Shown here: positions 6,802 to 13,785 of the stretch, piece after piece
Layout of the letters: the number at the start of each line of letters is the position of its first letter
How positions within the stretch are numbered: the stretch's first letter is position 1
Assembly (NCBI GenBank): GCA_947478655.1
Contig: CANJWU010000002.1
Coordinates: 1 to 17,661, forward strand
DNA length: 17,661 bases
From: Sphingobacteriales bacterium
Lineage (GTDB): Bacteria; Bacteroidota; Bacteroidia; Sphingobacteriales; Sphingobacteriaceae
Direction: 5' to 3'
Position numbers and translations under genes: made by a program
Notes under the pieces: generated by a model
What the model was told of the DNA's origin: nothing
Database searches by the model: none
Seen by the model: the letters and a program-made list of their open reading frames with translations, nothing else

Positions 6802-9672
6802 TTATTTAATTGGGAAAGTAAATACTATTTGCAAACCTTTTCCTTGTGTATTTTTTCCAAATTTAACAAATCCGTGGTTCCTTGCAACACGCTTATTGAT
6901 GTTTTGAATGCCATTACCTACCGATTTATTCAAAATTTCTTCATTAAAACAACCGTTGTCTATCACCTTGATGATGATTTTCTTAGCATTAATCATCAAA
7001 TCAATGATAACTAAATCTGCTTGTGCATGTTTTTGAATATTATTTAATGACTCAAAAACACATAAATTAATATCTCTAAACAATGCATTGTTTATTACCA
7101 CATTTTGAAAACCATTCATGTTCGAATAAAAATTCAGCATATCTGAGCCTAATATACTGATCGCCATTTCATTGATTTTGTCGGATAATTGTTCGGCTTT
7201 AAATTTAGGCTTATTCATGGTATTGATATACGCTCTCAAACTAAACAATGCATCATTGAGGTAAGATAGCGCTTTGGTTCCCTCTCCCTTGTTTTCCATT
7301 TTCAATAGGAATAATGCACGTGTAAGCATAGTGCCCACTTCGTCGTGTAAATCCATGGATATATTCTCTTTAGTTATTTGCTCAATTATATTTTTTCTGT
7401 AAATCGCATAGATAAATAAAGAAAAACCAGCGATTACTAATATAATTAATCCCAATAAAAATACATTAGACTTGTAAAATGATATAAATGCTTTGATTGC
7501 AATTGGTTTCATTTCCGAAATTCTTCCATATTCGTCGAACGACCTAACATAAAACAAATGATTACCTGGCTTTAAATTAAATAATGATACTACAAACTTA
7601 TCATTTGTATTTAACCATGGTCCATCATCGATTCTATATTCGAGTGTTGATTTATTTGATTTGAGTATATTACTGGTTCCCAAAAAAATTTGCAAATATT
7701 GATTATCCGCATCTATGGATATCTCTTCTTGATTAAATTTCTTAAAAATGGTATCATTCCTTGTATAAATATCATATCCAGTAACTATTGGAGGGTTTAA
7801 GGCTGCATCAAAAGAATATAAAGTTGGATTGATAATATCATATCCACTCAATCCGCCGAATATTAAATTGCCATTGGAAATTTTAGTTACAGAAGCAAAA
7901 TTAAACTCGGTATTAAATAAATTATTTTTGCTTGTCAGTCGAATAAATTTATCGTTTTGGGGGTCAAAACCAATAATGCCTAAATAGGTTCCCATCCAGA
8001 TTCGATGATAATTATCTTCAATCAAACTAACTGTTTTGCGACTGAGGAAAATTTGACTGGGTAAATCTCTAAGGTATCGGCTGCTTTTCCTATCATAAAC
8101 AGATACTCCATTATCATGTGCAACCCAAATTTCGTTTCGACCAAACGGCATTAATAATGCAGAATATTGCACAGCTATTTCATTTTGCTGTTGATTATTA
8201 ATGGCCGTTAATCCTTCGAATTGCTGATCACATACAAACAATCCATTAGTAGTGCCAAACCAGTATTTCTTTGTTTGCTCATCATAAAGAATGGCCCTAA
8301 TGGTATTGTAATTTTTTAAAAAATCTATTGTTTTAGTTTGGCCTGAAGTTAAATCGTGAATAGCTAAAAAGCCATTGCCACCTGCTAAGATTCGATGATG
8401 CAGTGTATCAAAATAGACCGACACATAACTTTTTTTATTTTGACCAAAGGCCAACTGTTCTATTTTTCCGTTTTTAATATTGACTTTTTGAAAACCACCT
8501 AAATCGACTGCAGCATAAATATAATCACCATGCAAAATTGTCTGATTAAAGGATATTATCTCATTTCCTAATTTAACATATCGCCCATTTTCATAAACCA
8601 CATTATAGGGATAACCCATCAAAATCAATGCGCCTGATTTTGTTTCGACTATTGACCTTCTTATTCTTATGGTATTTTCAAAAAGTGAAATATTATCGTC
8701 TATTTTTTCGGAAGTATTACCCTGTTTACTAATCAATAATAATCCTTGACCTGTTCCAATAAAAATATTGTTTGTATCAATAATATGCATGGACAACAAC
8801 TCACAATTCAGAATTTCATCAAATAATAATTTATCGTTTTTATTTGGAGCAATTTTAGCTAGGTATTTATTATTTATAATAATATACTGCCTTTCTTTGT
8901 TGAAATACTTATAATAAGCAATGAGATCTTCTTTATTTCGGTTAAAGGTTTTAAAGCTTACTTTTTCTGTTTCCTTTCCAGCAATATTAAATGCTTTAGA
9001 ATCTGTGACAAATATTAAATTATCTGGACTGCTTTCGAATGAGTTTTTATAACCATCGGGTTTGATTTCATTGATTTTTTTCTTCGTTTTTAAATCATTG
9101 CAATCAAATGCAATTAGTCCAAATTTAGGTAGAGAAACATATACATCACCTTTATAAAATGTCATAATGCTGCCTGCATCGGAGTCAATTTTAATTTGTA
9201 AACGTACTTTTCCGTTTACCATTTTCTTAAGCCAGCCTTGCTCCGTTAAAACAATTAAAGTATTTTCATTAATAGGCTGTATATCATAAACGGGCTCGTT
9301 TACAATAGACTTATATTGATAGGTATTAAAATCAAAATAGAGACAGCCATTTTGTTCGTAATTTAAAAAAACACCATTTTGATATTTTTTCAGTTTTTGG
9401 TAACCTAAATTTTTATACCGAAGTTCCTTTGGAAAAAAGGTGTTGAAATTTCTTCCATCAAATCGAACCAAACCACTTTCGGTTGATAGCCATAAAAAAC
9501 CATCCGCATCAGTGATTATATCAGAAATGTTTTTTTGAAAAAGTCCTTCACTTTCGTTGTAAAGTTTTGCATTAAAGTGTTGAGCAATTAAATTGCTGCT
9601 AATTATAGCCGAGAAAAATAATACCAAAACAAACTTCATTATCAGCTTGTCAAAAAGGCTTTTTAAGGACAT
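6802..9672 (-). CDS. Two-component sensor histidine kinase with periplasmic propeller and Y_Y_Y domains
   Basis: 956 residues. After an N-terminal signal sequence or membrane helix, residues ~30-650 form a two-component-regulator propeller, with repeats such as ISDIITDADGFLWLSTESG and RIWMGTYLGIIGFDPQ. A Y_Y_Y domain follows (~660-730, LEYRIDDGPW, LKPGNHLFYVRSFD), then one membrane helix (~737-758). The cytoplasmic part has a HisKA_3-type H-box with His776 (MDLHDEVGTMLT) and a HATPase domain with N-box (FESLNNIQKHA, ~873-883), G1 box Asp905-Gly907 and G2 box ~919-921 (GNGIQ). It should sense an extracellular ligand and phosphorylate the adjacent NarL-type regulator. Unlike the Bacteroidota hybrid systems of similar layout, it has no fused receiver or AraC domain. 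The start is uncertain: an in-frame ATG at 9639 (residue 12, MKFVLVLFFSAIIS) gives a more usual signal peptide. Confidence 0.93.
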   Translation of the reverse strand: MSLKSLFDKLIMKFVLVLFFSAIISSNLIAQHFNAKLYNESEGLFQKNISDIITDADGFLWLSTESGLVRFDGRNFNTFFPKELRYKNLGYQKLKKYQNGVFLNYEQNGCLYFDFNTYQYKSIVNEPVYDIQPINENTLIVLTEQGWLKKMVNGKVRLQIKIDSDAGSIMTFYKGDVYVSLPKFGLIAFDCNDLKTKKKINEIKPDGYKNSFESSPDNLIFVTDSKAFNIAGKETEKVSFKTFNRNKEDLIAYYKYFNKERQYIIINNKYLAKIAPNKNDKLLFDEILNCELLSMHIIDTNNIFIGTGQGLLLISKQGNTSEKIDDNISLFENTIRIRRSIVETKSGALILMGYPYNVVYENGRYVKLGNEIISFNQTILHGDYIYAAVDLGGFQKVNIKNGKIEQLAFGQNKKSYVSVYFDTLHHRILAGGNGFLAIHDLTSGQTKTIDFLKNYNTIRAILYDEQTKKYWFGTTNGLFVCDQQFEGLTAINNQQQNEIAVQYSALLMPFGRNEIWVAHDNGVSVYDRKSSRYLRDLPSQIFLSRKTVSLIEDNYHRIWMGTYLGIIGFDPQNDKFIRLTSKNNLFNTEFNFASVTKISNGNLIFGGLSGYDIINPTLYSFDAALNPPIVTGYDIYTRNDTIFKKFNQEEISIDADNQYLQIFLGTSNILKSNKSTLEYRIDDGPWLNTNDKFVVSLFNLKPGNHLFYVRSFDEYGRISEMKPIAIKAFISFYKSNVFLLGLIILVIAGFSLFIYAIYRKNIIEQITKENISMDLHDEVGTMLTRALFLLKMENKGEGTKALSYLNDALFSLRAYINTMNKPKFKAEQLSDKINEMAISILGSDMLNFYSNMNGFQNVVINNALFRDINLCVFESLNNIQKHAQADLVIIDLMINAKKIIIKVIDNGCFNEEILNKSVGNGIQNINKRVARNHGFVKFGKNTQGKGLQIVFTFPIK

Positions 9673-9710
9673 TTTTTAATATTTCTTTAAAGGTAAATTA
9701 TCTTTGGAAC

Positions 9711-9741
9711 AAAAAAAACCCCACATGGCTGTGAGGTTTTT
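9711..9741 (-). terminator. Terminator of the tRNA-Phe gene
   Basis: Read on the minus strand, the stem CCTCACA (9736-9730) pairs with TGTGGGG (9725-9719) over the loop GCCA, with one G-T pair, and is followed by eight T residues (9718-9711). It begins directly after the tRNA 3' end. On the plus strand the same hairpin is followed by five T residues (9737-9741). It separates tRNA transcription from the kinase gene 39 bases further on. Confidence 0.85.
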
Positions 9742-9742
9742 G

Positions 9743-9815
9743 TGGTGATACCTGGATTCGAACCAGGGACACAAGGATTTTCAGTCCTTTGCTCTACCAA
9801 CTGAGCTATATCACC
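9743..9815 (-). tRNA. tRNA-Phe (anticodon GAA)
   Basis: 73 bases fold as a complete cloverleaf on the minus strand. The acceptor stem is GGTGATA/TATCACC with discriminator A. The D arm is GCTC-AGTTGGTA-GAGC, the anticodon arm AAGGA-CTGAAAA-TCCTT, the variable loop GTGTC and the T arm CCTGG-TTCGAAT-CCAGG. The anticodon GAA and discriminator A both fit phenylalanine. The 3' CCA is not encoded (the gene continues ACAAAAA), as is usual in Bacteroidota, so CCA must be added by the nucleotidyltransferase. Confidence 0.97.
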
Positions 9816-9827
9816 CTTTTGGGTCTG

Positions 9828-9858
9828 CAAATGTAACTGCTTTTTCCGGTTCTAGAAA
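9828..9858 (-). promoter_or_regulatory. Bacteroidota-type promoter of tRNA-Phe
   Basis: On the minus strand, TACATTTG (9835-9828) matches the -7 consensus TAnnTTTG exactly. TTTC (9858-9855), one mismatch from the -33 TTTG box, lies 19 bases upstream, which is the expected spacing. The -7 box ends 12 bases before the mature tRNA 5' end at 9815, leaving a leader of only a few bases. This is a good sequence match; transcription from it is inferred. Confidence 0.75.
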
Positions 9859-9947
9859 CTTTTTTTGAAAAAAGATGCCATTAGCCCAATTTAAAAGGTT
9901 TTTTTAAGATAAAATTCTCCAAAGAGGTGCCGATTTATTAAATTCGT

Positions 9948-11261
9948 ATGCAAATTAGATCTCCTATGATTCTTCAATTCCTATTTCTTATTTTATTCAT
10001 TGCCGCAGCAGGACTTTTTGCTAAAAATATTTCTAAAATTAGGCGTAACATTTTACTAGGCAGAGACTTAGATTTAAGCGATCAAAAAGGTTTAAGATGG
10101 ATGAATCTATTAAAAGTTGCCATGGGTCAAAGCAAAATGGCAGCTAAACCCATTCCATTTTTATTGCATTTATGTGTTTATGTTGGATTTGTCATTATAA
10201 ACATTGAATTGATCGAAATTGTGATCGATGGATTAGCAGGCACCCACCGAGTATTTGCGCCAATGATGGGTAGTTTGTATAATTTCTTGATAGCTAGTTT
10301 CGAATGGTTGGCTTTCTTGGTTTTATTGGCTTGCGTAGTTTTTATCAGCAGAAGAAATTTAATCAAACTCAAAAGATTTACGGGAACAGAAATGACCAAA
10401 TGGCCAAAGTCTGATGCCAATTATATTTTAGTGATTGAAATTTTATTAATGTCGGCATTTTTATTAATGAATGCGGCAGATGCAAAATTACAATTTGCCA
10501 ATGTAGCGCATTATATCAAAGCAGGTTCCTTTCCGGTGAGTGCTTTTTTACAAAATATTTTACCGAACGATGTGGCTAGCTTAATTGCCATCGAAAGAAC
10601 TTGTTGGTGGTTTCACATCATTGGCATTTTTGCTTTTTTAAACTATGTGCCTTACTCTAAACACTTGCATATTTTATTTGCATTTCCTGCAAGTTATTAT
10701 GGAAGTTTAAACGCAAAAGGTAAAATCAATAACATGCAAAGCGTGAGTAACGAAGTGAAAGCCATGCTTGATCCAACTTTTGTTCCTGTTCAAACAGAAA
10801 ACCCTGGAAGATTTGGCGCAAAAGATGCAAGCGATTTAAATTGGAAAAATCTTTTAGATAGTTACGCCTGCACCGAATGCGGAAGATGTACTTCGATGTG
10901 TCCTGCAAATCAAACAGGCAAACTTTTATCGCCGCGAAAAATTATGATGGATACGCGTGATCGAATTACAGCAATAGGAAAGAATATAGACTTGCATGGA
11001 AAAGATTATAACGATAATGAAACGCTGCTGGACAATCATATAACAAGAGAAGAGTTATGGGCTTGTACCACTTGTAATGCTTGCACAGAGGCTTGCCCTA
11101 TTAACTTAGATCCATTGTCTATCATCATAGAATTAAGAAGGTATTTAGTAATGGAAGAATCGGCAGCAACAGCAAGTTTAAATACTATGCAATCGAATAT
11201 AGAAACTAACGGCACCCCTTGGAAATTTTCGAATAGTGAAAGAGCGAATTGGACTAATTAA
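9948..11261 (+). CDS. Membrane-anchored dicluster 4Fe-4S oxidoreductase subunit (NarI/HdrC-like)
   Basis: 437 residues. The N-terminal half has five membrane helices (about residues 7-24, 70-94, 108-134, 158-176 and 220-246). It resembles the NarI/DsrM-like b-heme membrane module; His74, His223, His239 and His241 lie in or near helix ends and could ligate heme b. The C-terminal half carries two ferredoxin-type cluster motifs: Cys308-Cys311-Cys314-Cys318 (CTECGRCTSMCP) and Cys373-Cys376-Cys379-Cys383 (CTTCNACTEACP), binding two 4Fe-4S clusters. The likely role is moving electrons between the quinone pool and the CCG-domain subunit encoded at 11704, with which it would form a complete HdrC/HdrB- or GlpC-like unit. 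The true donor and acceptor are unknown. An alternative start is the ATG at 9966. It is the first gene of a six-gene run; no convincing promoter is visible upstream. Confidence 0.88.
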   Translation: MQIRSPMILQFLFLILFIAAAGLFAKNISKIRRNILLGRDLDLSDQKGLRWMNLLKVAMGQSKMAAKPIPFLLHLCVYVGFVIINIELIEIVIDGLAGTHRVFAPMMGSLYNFLIASFEWLAFLVLLACVVFISRRNLIKLKRFTGTEMTKWPKSDANYILVIEILLMSAFLLMNAADAKLQFANVAHYIKAGSFPVSAFLQNILPNDVASLIAIERTCWWFHIIGIFAFLNYVPYSKHLHILFAFPASYYGSLNAKGKINNMQSVSNEVKAMLDPTFVPVQTENPGRFGAKDASDLNWKNLLDSYACTECGRCTSMCPANQTGKLLSPRKIMMDTRDRITAIGKNIDLHGKDYNDNETLLDNHITREELWACTTCNACTEACPINLDPLSIIIELRRYLVMEESAATASLNTMQSNIETNGTPWKFSNSERANWTN

Positions 11262-11265
11262 AAAA

Positions 11266-11691
11266 ATGACGCATTTAAAAGAAACAAAAAACGAAACTGG
11301 CGAATTAATAAGCCCTGTACTACCCGAAGAAATTAAAAATTATTTAATTGATATTGATGGTACGGTATGCGATGATATTCCAAACGAAGAGCCTTGGCGC
11401 ATGAAAGATGCACAAGTATTTCCGGGTGCGCTAAGTACTTTAAACAAATGGTTTGAACAAGGTCATATCATTACTTTTTTTACTTCCAGAACAGAAGAAC
11501 ACCGAGCAGTAACCGAACAATGGTTGAACGAAAATGGATTTAAATACCATGGTATTTTATTTGGCAAACCTAGAGGTGGCAATTACCATTGGGTAGATAA
11601 CCATATTGTTCGCGCCACCAGATATGAAGGCCATTTTACCGACCTTGTTTTAACTGATGCAAAAATTCAAGTATTTAATAACGAATCATAA
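11266..11691 (+). CDS. HAD-like phosphatase-type protein, role unknown
   Basis: 141 residues from the ATG at 11266, four bases after the upstream stop. The longer frame from a GTG at 11236 would overlap the Fe-S gene by 26 bases and adds ten residues without recognisable sequence. HAD motifs are visible: motif I Asp29-x-Asp31 (YLIDIDGTVCDD), motif II Ser74 (FFTSRTEEH), and Lys101 with Asp111 for motifs III/IV (GKPRGGNYHWVDN). There is hardly any cap domain, as in small HAD proteins. Homologues in Bacteroidota are, as far as I recall, sometimes labelled phosphoheptose isomerase, but no SIS fold is visible and the HAD motifs fit a hydrolase better. The substrate is unknown. It sits between two genes for parts of one Fe-S oxidoreductase, so a link to that complex is possible but unproven. 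Confidence 0.8.
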   Translation: MTHLKETKNETGELISPVLPEEIKNYLIDIDGTVCDDIPNEEPWRMKDAQVFPGALSTLNKWFEQGHIITFFTSRTEEHRAVTEQWLNENGFKYHGILFGKPRGGNYHWVDNHIVRATRYEGHFTDLVLTDAKIQVFNNES

Positions 11692-11703
11692 TAAAGTATA
11701 AAG

Positions 11704-12495
11704 ATGGAATTTAAAGTGCCTACAATGGCCCAAATGATTGCAGATGGAGAAACTCCTGAAATTTTATTTTGGGTTGGTTGCGCAGGAAGTTTTGATGAAC
11801 GCGCGCAAAAAATAACAAAAGACATCGCAAAAATTTTGCAGCATGTTGGCTTAAAATTTGCCATTCTTGGTACAGAAGAAAGTTGCACTGGCGATCCAGC
11901 TAAAAGAGCGGGTAACGAATTTTTATTTCAAATGCAAGCCATGGCAAACATTGAATTACTCAATGCTTACGAAATAAAAAAAATAGTAACAGGTTGTCCG
12001 CATTGTTTCAATACCATTAAAAATGAATACCCCGAATTAGGTGGCAACTATGAAGTCATTCATCATACTCAGCTTATACAAGGATTAATAGACGAAGGGA
12101 AATTAAAAGCGAGCAATGGCGAATATTTTAAGGGTAAAAAAATAACTTACCACGATCCTTGCTATTTAGGTAGAGCAAATGGAGTATACGAAGCTCCTCG
12201 CGAAATTTTGCAGCAATTAGATGCCGATTTAGTGGAGATGAAAAGATGTAAAACTACTGGCCTTTGTTGTGGCGCCGGAGGTGCACAAATGTTCAAAGAG
12301 CCAGAAAAAGGAAATAAAGATATCAATGTAGAAAGAGTAGAAGAAGCGCTATCGCTTAATCCTAATATTATAGCAGCTGGTTGTCCGTTTTGCATGACCA
12401 TGCTCAGCGACGGTGTAAAACATTTTGAAAAAGAAAATGAAGTGCAAGTATTAGATCTTGCAGAAATAACAGCAAAAGCAAACGGCTTATCTTAA
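11704..12495 (+). CDS. CCG-domain (Fe-S)-binding oxidoreductase subunit (HdrB/GlpC/LutA-like)
   Basis: 263 residues with two cysteine-rich CCG domains. The first has Cys26 (WVGCAGSFDER), Cys61 (EESCTGDPAKR) and Cys98/Cys101 (TGCPHCFNT). The second is canonical: Cys153 (HDPCYLGR), Cys188-Cys189 (LCCGAGGAQMF) and Cys227/Cys230 (AGCPFCMTM). In HdrB such motifs hold a non-cubane or special 4Fe-4S cluster. The first copy has one cysteine where the canonical motif has two, so perhaps only the second binds the special cluster. There is no signal peptide or membrane segment; it should dock on the cytoplasmic side of the 9948 product and act with it as one oxidoreductase. The gene starts 12 bases after the HAD gene. 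The physiological substrate is unknown; lactate, glycerol-3-phosphate and disulfides are known for relatives. Confidence 0.9.
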   Translation: MEFKVPTMAQMIADGETPEILFWVGCAGSFDERAQKITKDIAKILQHVGLKFAILGTEESCTGDPAKRAGNEFLFQMQAMANIELLNAYEIKKIVTGCPHCFNTIKNEYPELGGNYEVIHHTQLIQGLIDEGKLKASNGEYFKGKKITYHDPCYLGRANGVYEAPREILQQLDADLVEMKRCKTTGLCCGAGGAQMFKEPEKGNKDINVERVEEALSLNPNIIAAGCPFCMTMLSDGVKHFEKENEVQVLDLAEITAKANGLS

Positions 12496-12499
12496 AAAA

Positions 12500-12988
12500 A
12501 TGAATACGAACCATAGCGTTTGGGTATACCAAATTAATAGAAAATTAAATGCGCAAGAAGAAGCCCTTATTTTAGCAAAATTACAAGACTTTGCACAAAA
12601 TTGGACTGCACACCAATCTCCTTTGCCCGCAAATGTGCTTATCAAATACCATCAATTTATTATATTAACAGCAGACGAAAGCAGCGTTAAAGCAAGTGGT
12701 TGCGCCATAGATAGCGCAACGCATGCCATGCAAGACATCGAAAAAGAATTTAACCTAAACCTTTTCGATAGGCAGTTGTTTACTTATAAAATAGCGGCCG
12801 AAGTTTTCACTTTAAATGCAACTGAATTTCAATTGGCCATAGACCAAGGCATTATCAACGAAGACACGCTCGTTTTTAATAATTTAGTGCGCAACACCGA
12901 AGACTTAGCTAAACAATGGGAAGTTCCATTAAAAAATAGTTGGCACCGCAATTTATTTAATATAAAAAATGAAAGCATTGAAAAGTAA
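12500..12988 (+). CDS. Conserved Bacteroidota protein of unknown function
   Basis: 162 residues, soluble, without signal peptide or membrane segment. The best-conserved-looking parts are the N-terminus (VWVYQINRKLNAQEE) and the segment at ~74-104 (SGCAIDSATHAMQ, NLNLFDRQLFTYKI). From memory, relatives lie next to the paired Fe-S oxidoreductase genes in other Bacteroidota and are sometimes annotated as ABC transporter ATPase. That label is not supported here: no Walker A or B motif and no ABC signature is present, and the protein is far too short. The gene begins four bases after the CCG-subunit stop and its end overlaps the MbnP-like gene by 20 bases. The steady neighbourhood suggests an accessory role for the oxidoreductase; no biochemical function can be named. 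Confidence 0.78.
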   Translation: MNTNHSVWVYQINRKLNAQEEALILAKLQDFAQNWTAHQSPLPANVLIKYHQFIILTADESSVKASGCAIDSATHAMQDIEKEFNLNLFDRQLFTYKIAAEVFTLNATEFQLAIDQGIINEDTLVFNNLVRNTEDLAKQWEVPLKNSWHRNLFNIKNESIEK

Positions 12989-13781
12989 ATTATTCGTATT
13001 GCTAATTAATGTGGTTTTCTTTGCGCAATGCAAACCCGAAAGCCCTGCCGTTCCTGCTACGCAAACAAATACCATTGCCATAAAATTCAATCATTATATT
13101 GCAGATAGTTTACTTGTTTTAAATACCGTTAACTATAGCAATTCTATCGAACAAAATTTTACTGTAGATAAATTCAATTATTTTATCTCTAATATTATTT
13201 TAGAAAAAACAGATGGCTCAAGTTATATTGTACCACAAGACAGTTGTTATTTTTTAATTAAAAGTTCGAATAAAGCGAGTCAAAATATTAATATTAAAAA
13301 TATTCCTGTAGGCAATTATCGTAAAATATCATTTATGATTGGCGTGGACAGCGCTAGAAGCTGCATGCCTGCAAGCGCTAGAACCGGGGCCTTGAATGTT
13401 GGAGCTGCAGCTGCCGATATGTATTGGACCTGGAATACAGGTTATATATTTTTAAAATTACAATGCATGCCAATTATTCCAAAAGGGGGAGATTCGAGTG
13501 CGGCAATTCCATATGTATATCATATTGGTGGATATGGCGGATTAAATAATCCTACTTTAAATAATATCCGATTAGTCCATTTGGATTTTGGCGAAAACTT
13601 AAACTTAATTGCAAATAGTACTACCGCACAAATTACAATCAAAGCAGATGCGCTCAAGGTACTCGAAGGAAGTACGCAAGTTGATTTAAATAACACACCT
13701 ACGGTTATGCTTACTCCTTACTCTGCAAACATTGCGAATAATTATCAAAACATGTTTAGTATTACTCACATTACCAACTAG
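12969..13781 (+). CDS. MbnP-like putative copper-binding lipoprotein
   Basis: 270 residues. The N-terminus has a short basic part, a hydrophobic run and Cys21 (VVFFAQCKPES), a probable though not ideal lipobox. The rest matches the MbnP family: an all-beta start (IKFNHYIADS), FNYFISNIIL at ~69-78, the hallmark around 151-165 (DMYWTWNTGYIFLKL, with Trp153 and Trp155) and PYVYHIGGYGG at ~181-191. In methanotrophs MbnP binds copper at a site that includes a kynurenine made from tryptophan by its partner MbnH; which tryptophan here corresponds is not certain. His42, His185 and His204 are candidate ligands. Unusual are Cys132 and Cys166, both in a CMP context and flanking the WxW motif. The gene overlaps the preceding one by 20 bases and is followed after four bases by the MbnH-like gene. 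Confidence 0.88.
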   Translation: MKALKSKLFVLLINVVFFAQCKPESPAVPATQTNTIAIKFNHYIADSLLVLNTVNYSNSIEQNFTVDKFNYFISNIILEKTDGSSYIVPQDSCYFLIKSSNKASQNINIKNIPVGNYRKISFMIGVDSARSCMPASARTGALNVGAAAADMYWTWNTGYIFLKLQCMPIIPKGGDSSAAIPYVYHIGGYGGLNNPTLNNIRLVHLDFGENLNLIANSTTAQITIKADALKVLEGSTQVDLNNTPTVMLTPYSANIANNYQNMFSITHITN

Positions 13782-13785
13782 CAAC

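Noticed and set aside
9688..9695. Promoter for the histidine kinase (TACCTTTA on the minus strand)
   Set aside because: One mismatch to TAnnTTTG, and the nearest TTTG is only 14 bases away instead of about 19.
11236..11265. Longer start (GTG) for the HAD gene
   Set aside because: It overlaps the upstream Fe-S gene; the ATG at 11266 sits four bases after its stop, in line with the other spacings in the run.
12500..12988. ABC transporter ATPase identity of the 162-residue protein
   Set aside because: No Walker A, Walker B or signature motif is present and the length is too short.
13732..13785. Longer start (TTG) for the MbnH-like gene
   Set aside because: It overlaps the MbnP-like gene by 50 bases, and the ATG at 13786 gives a proper lipoprotein signal peptide.
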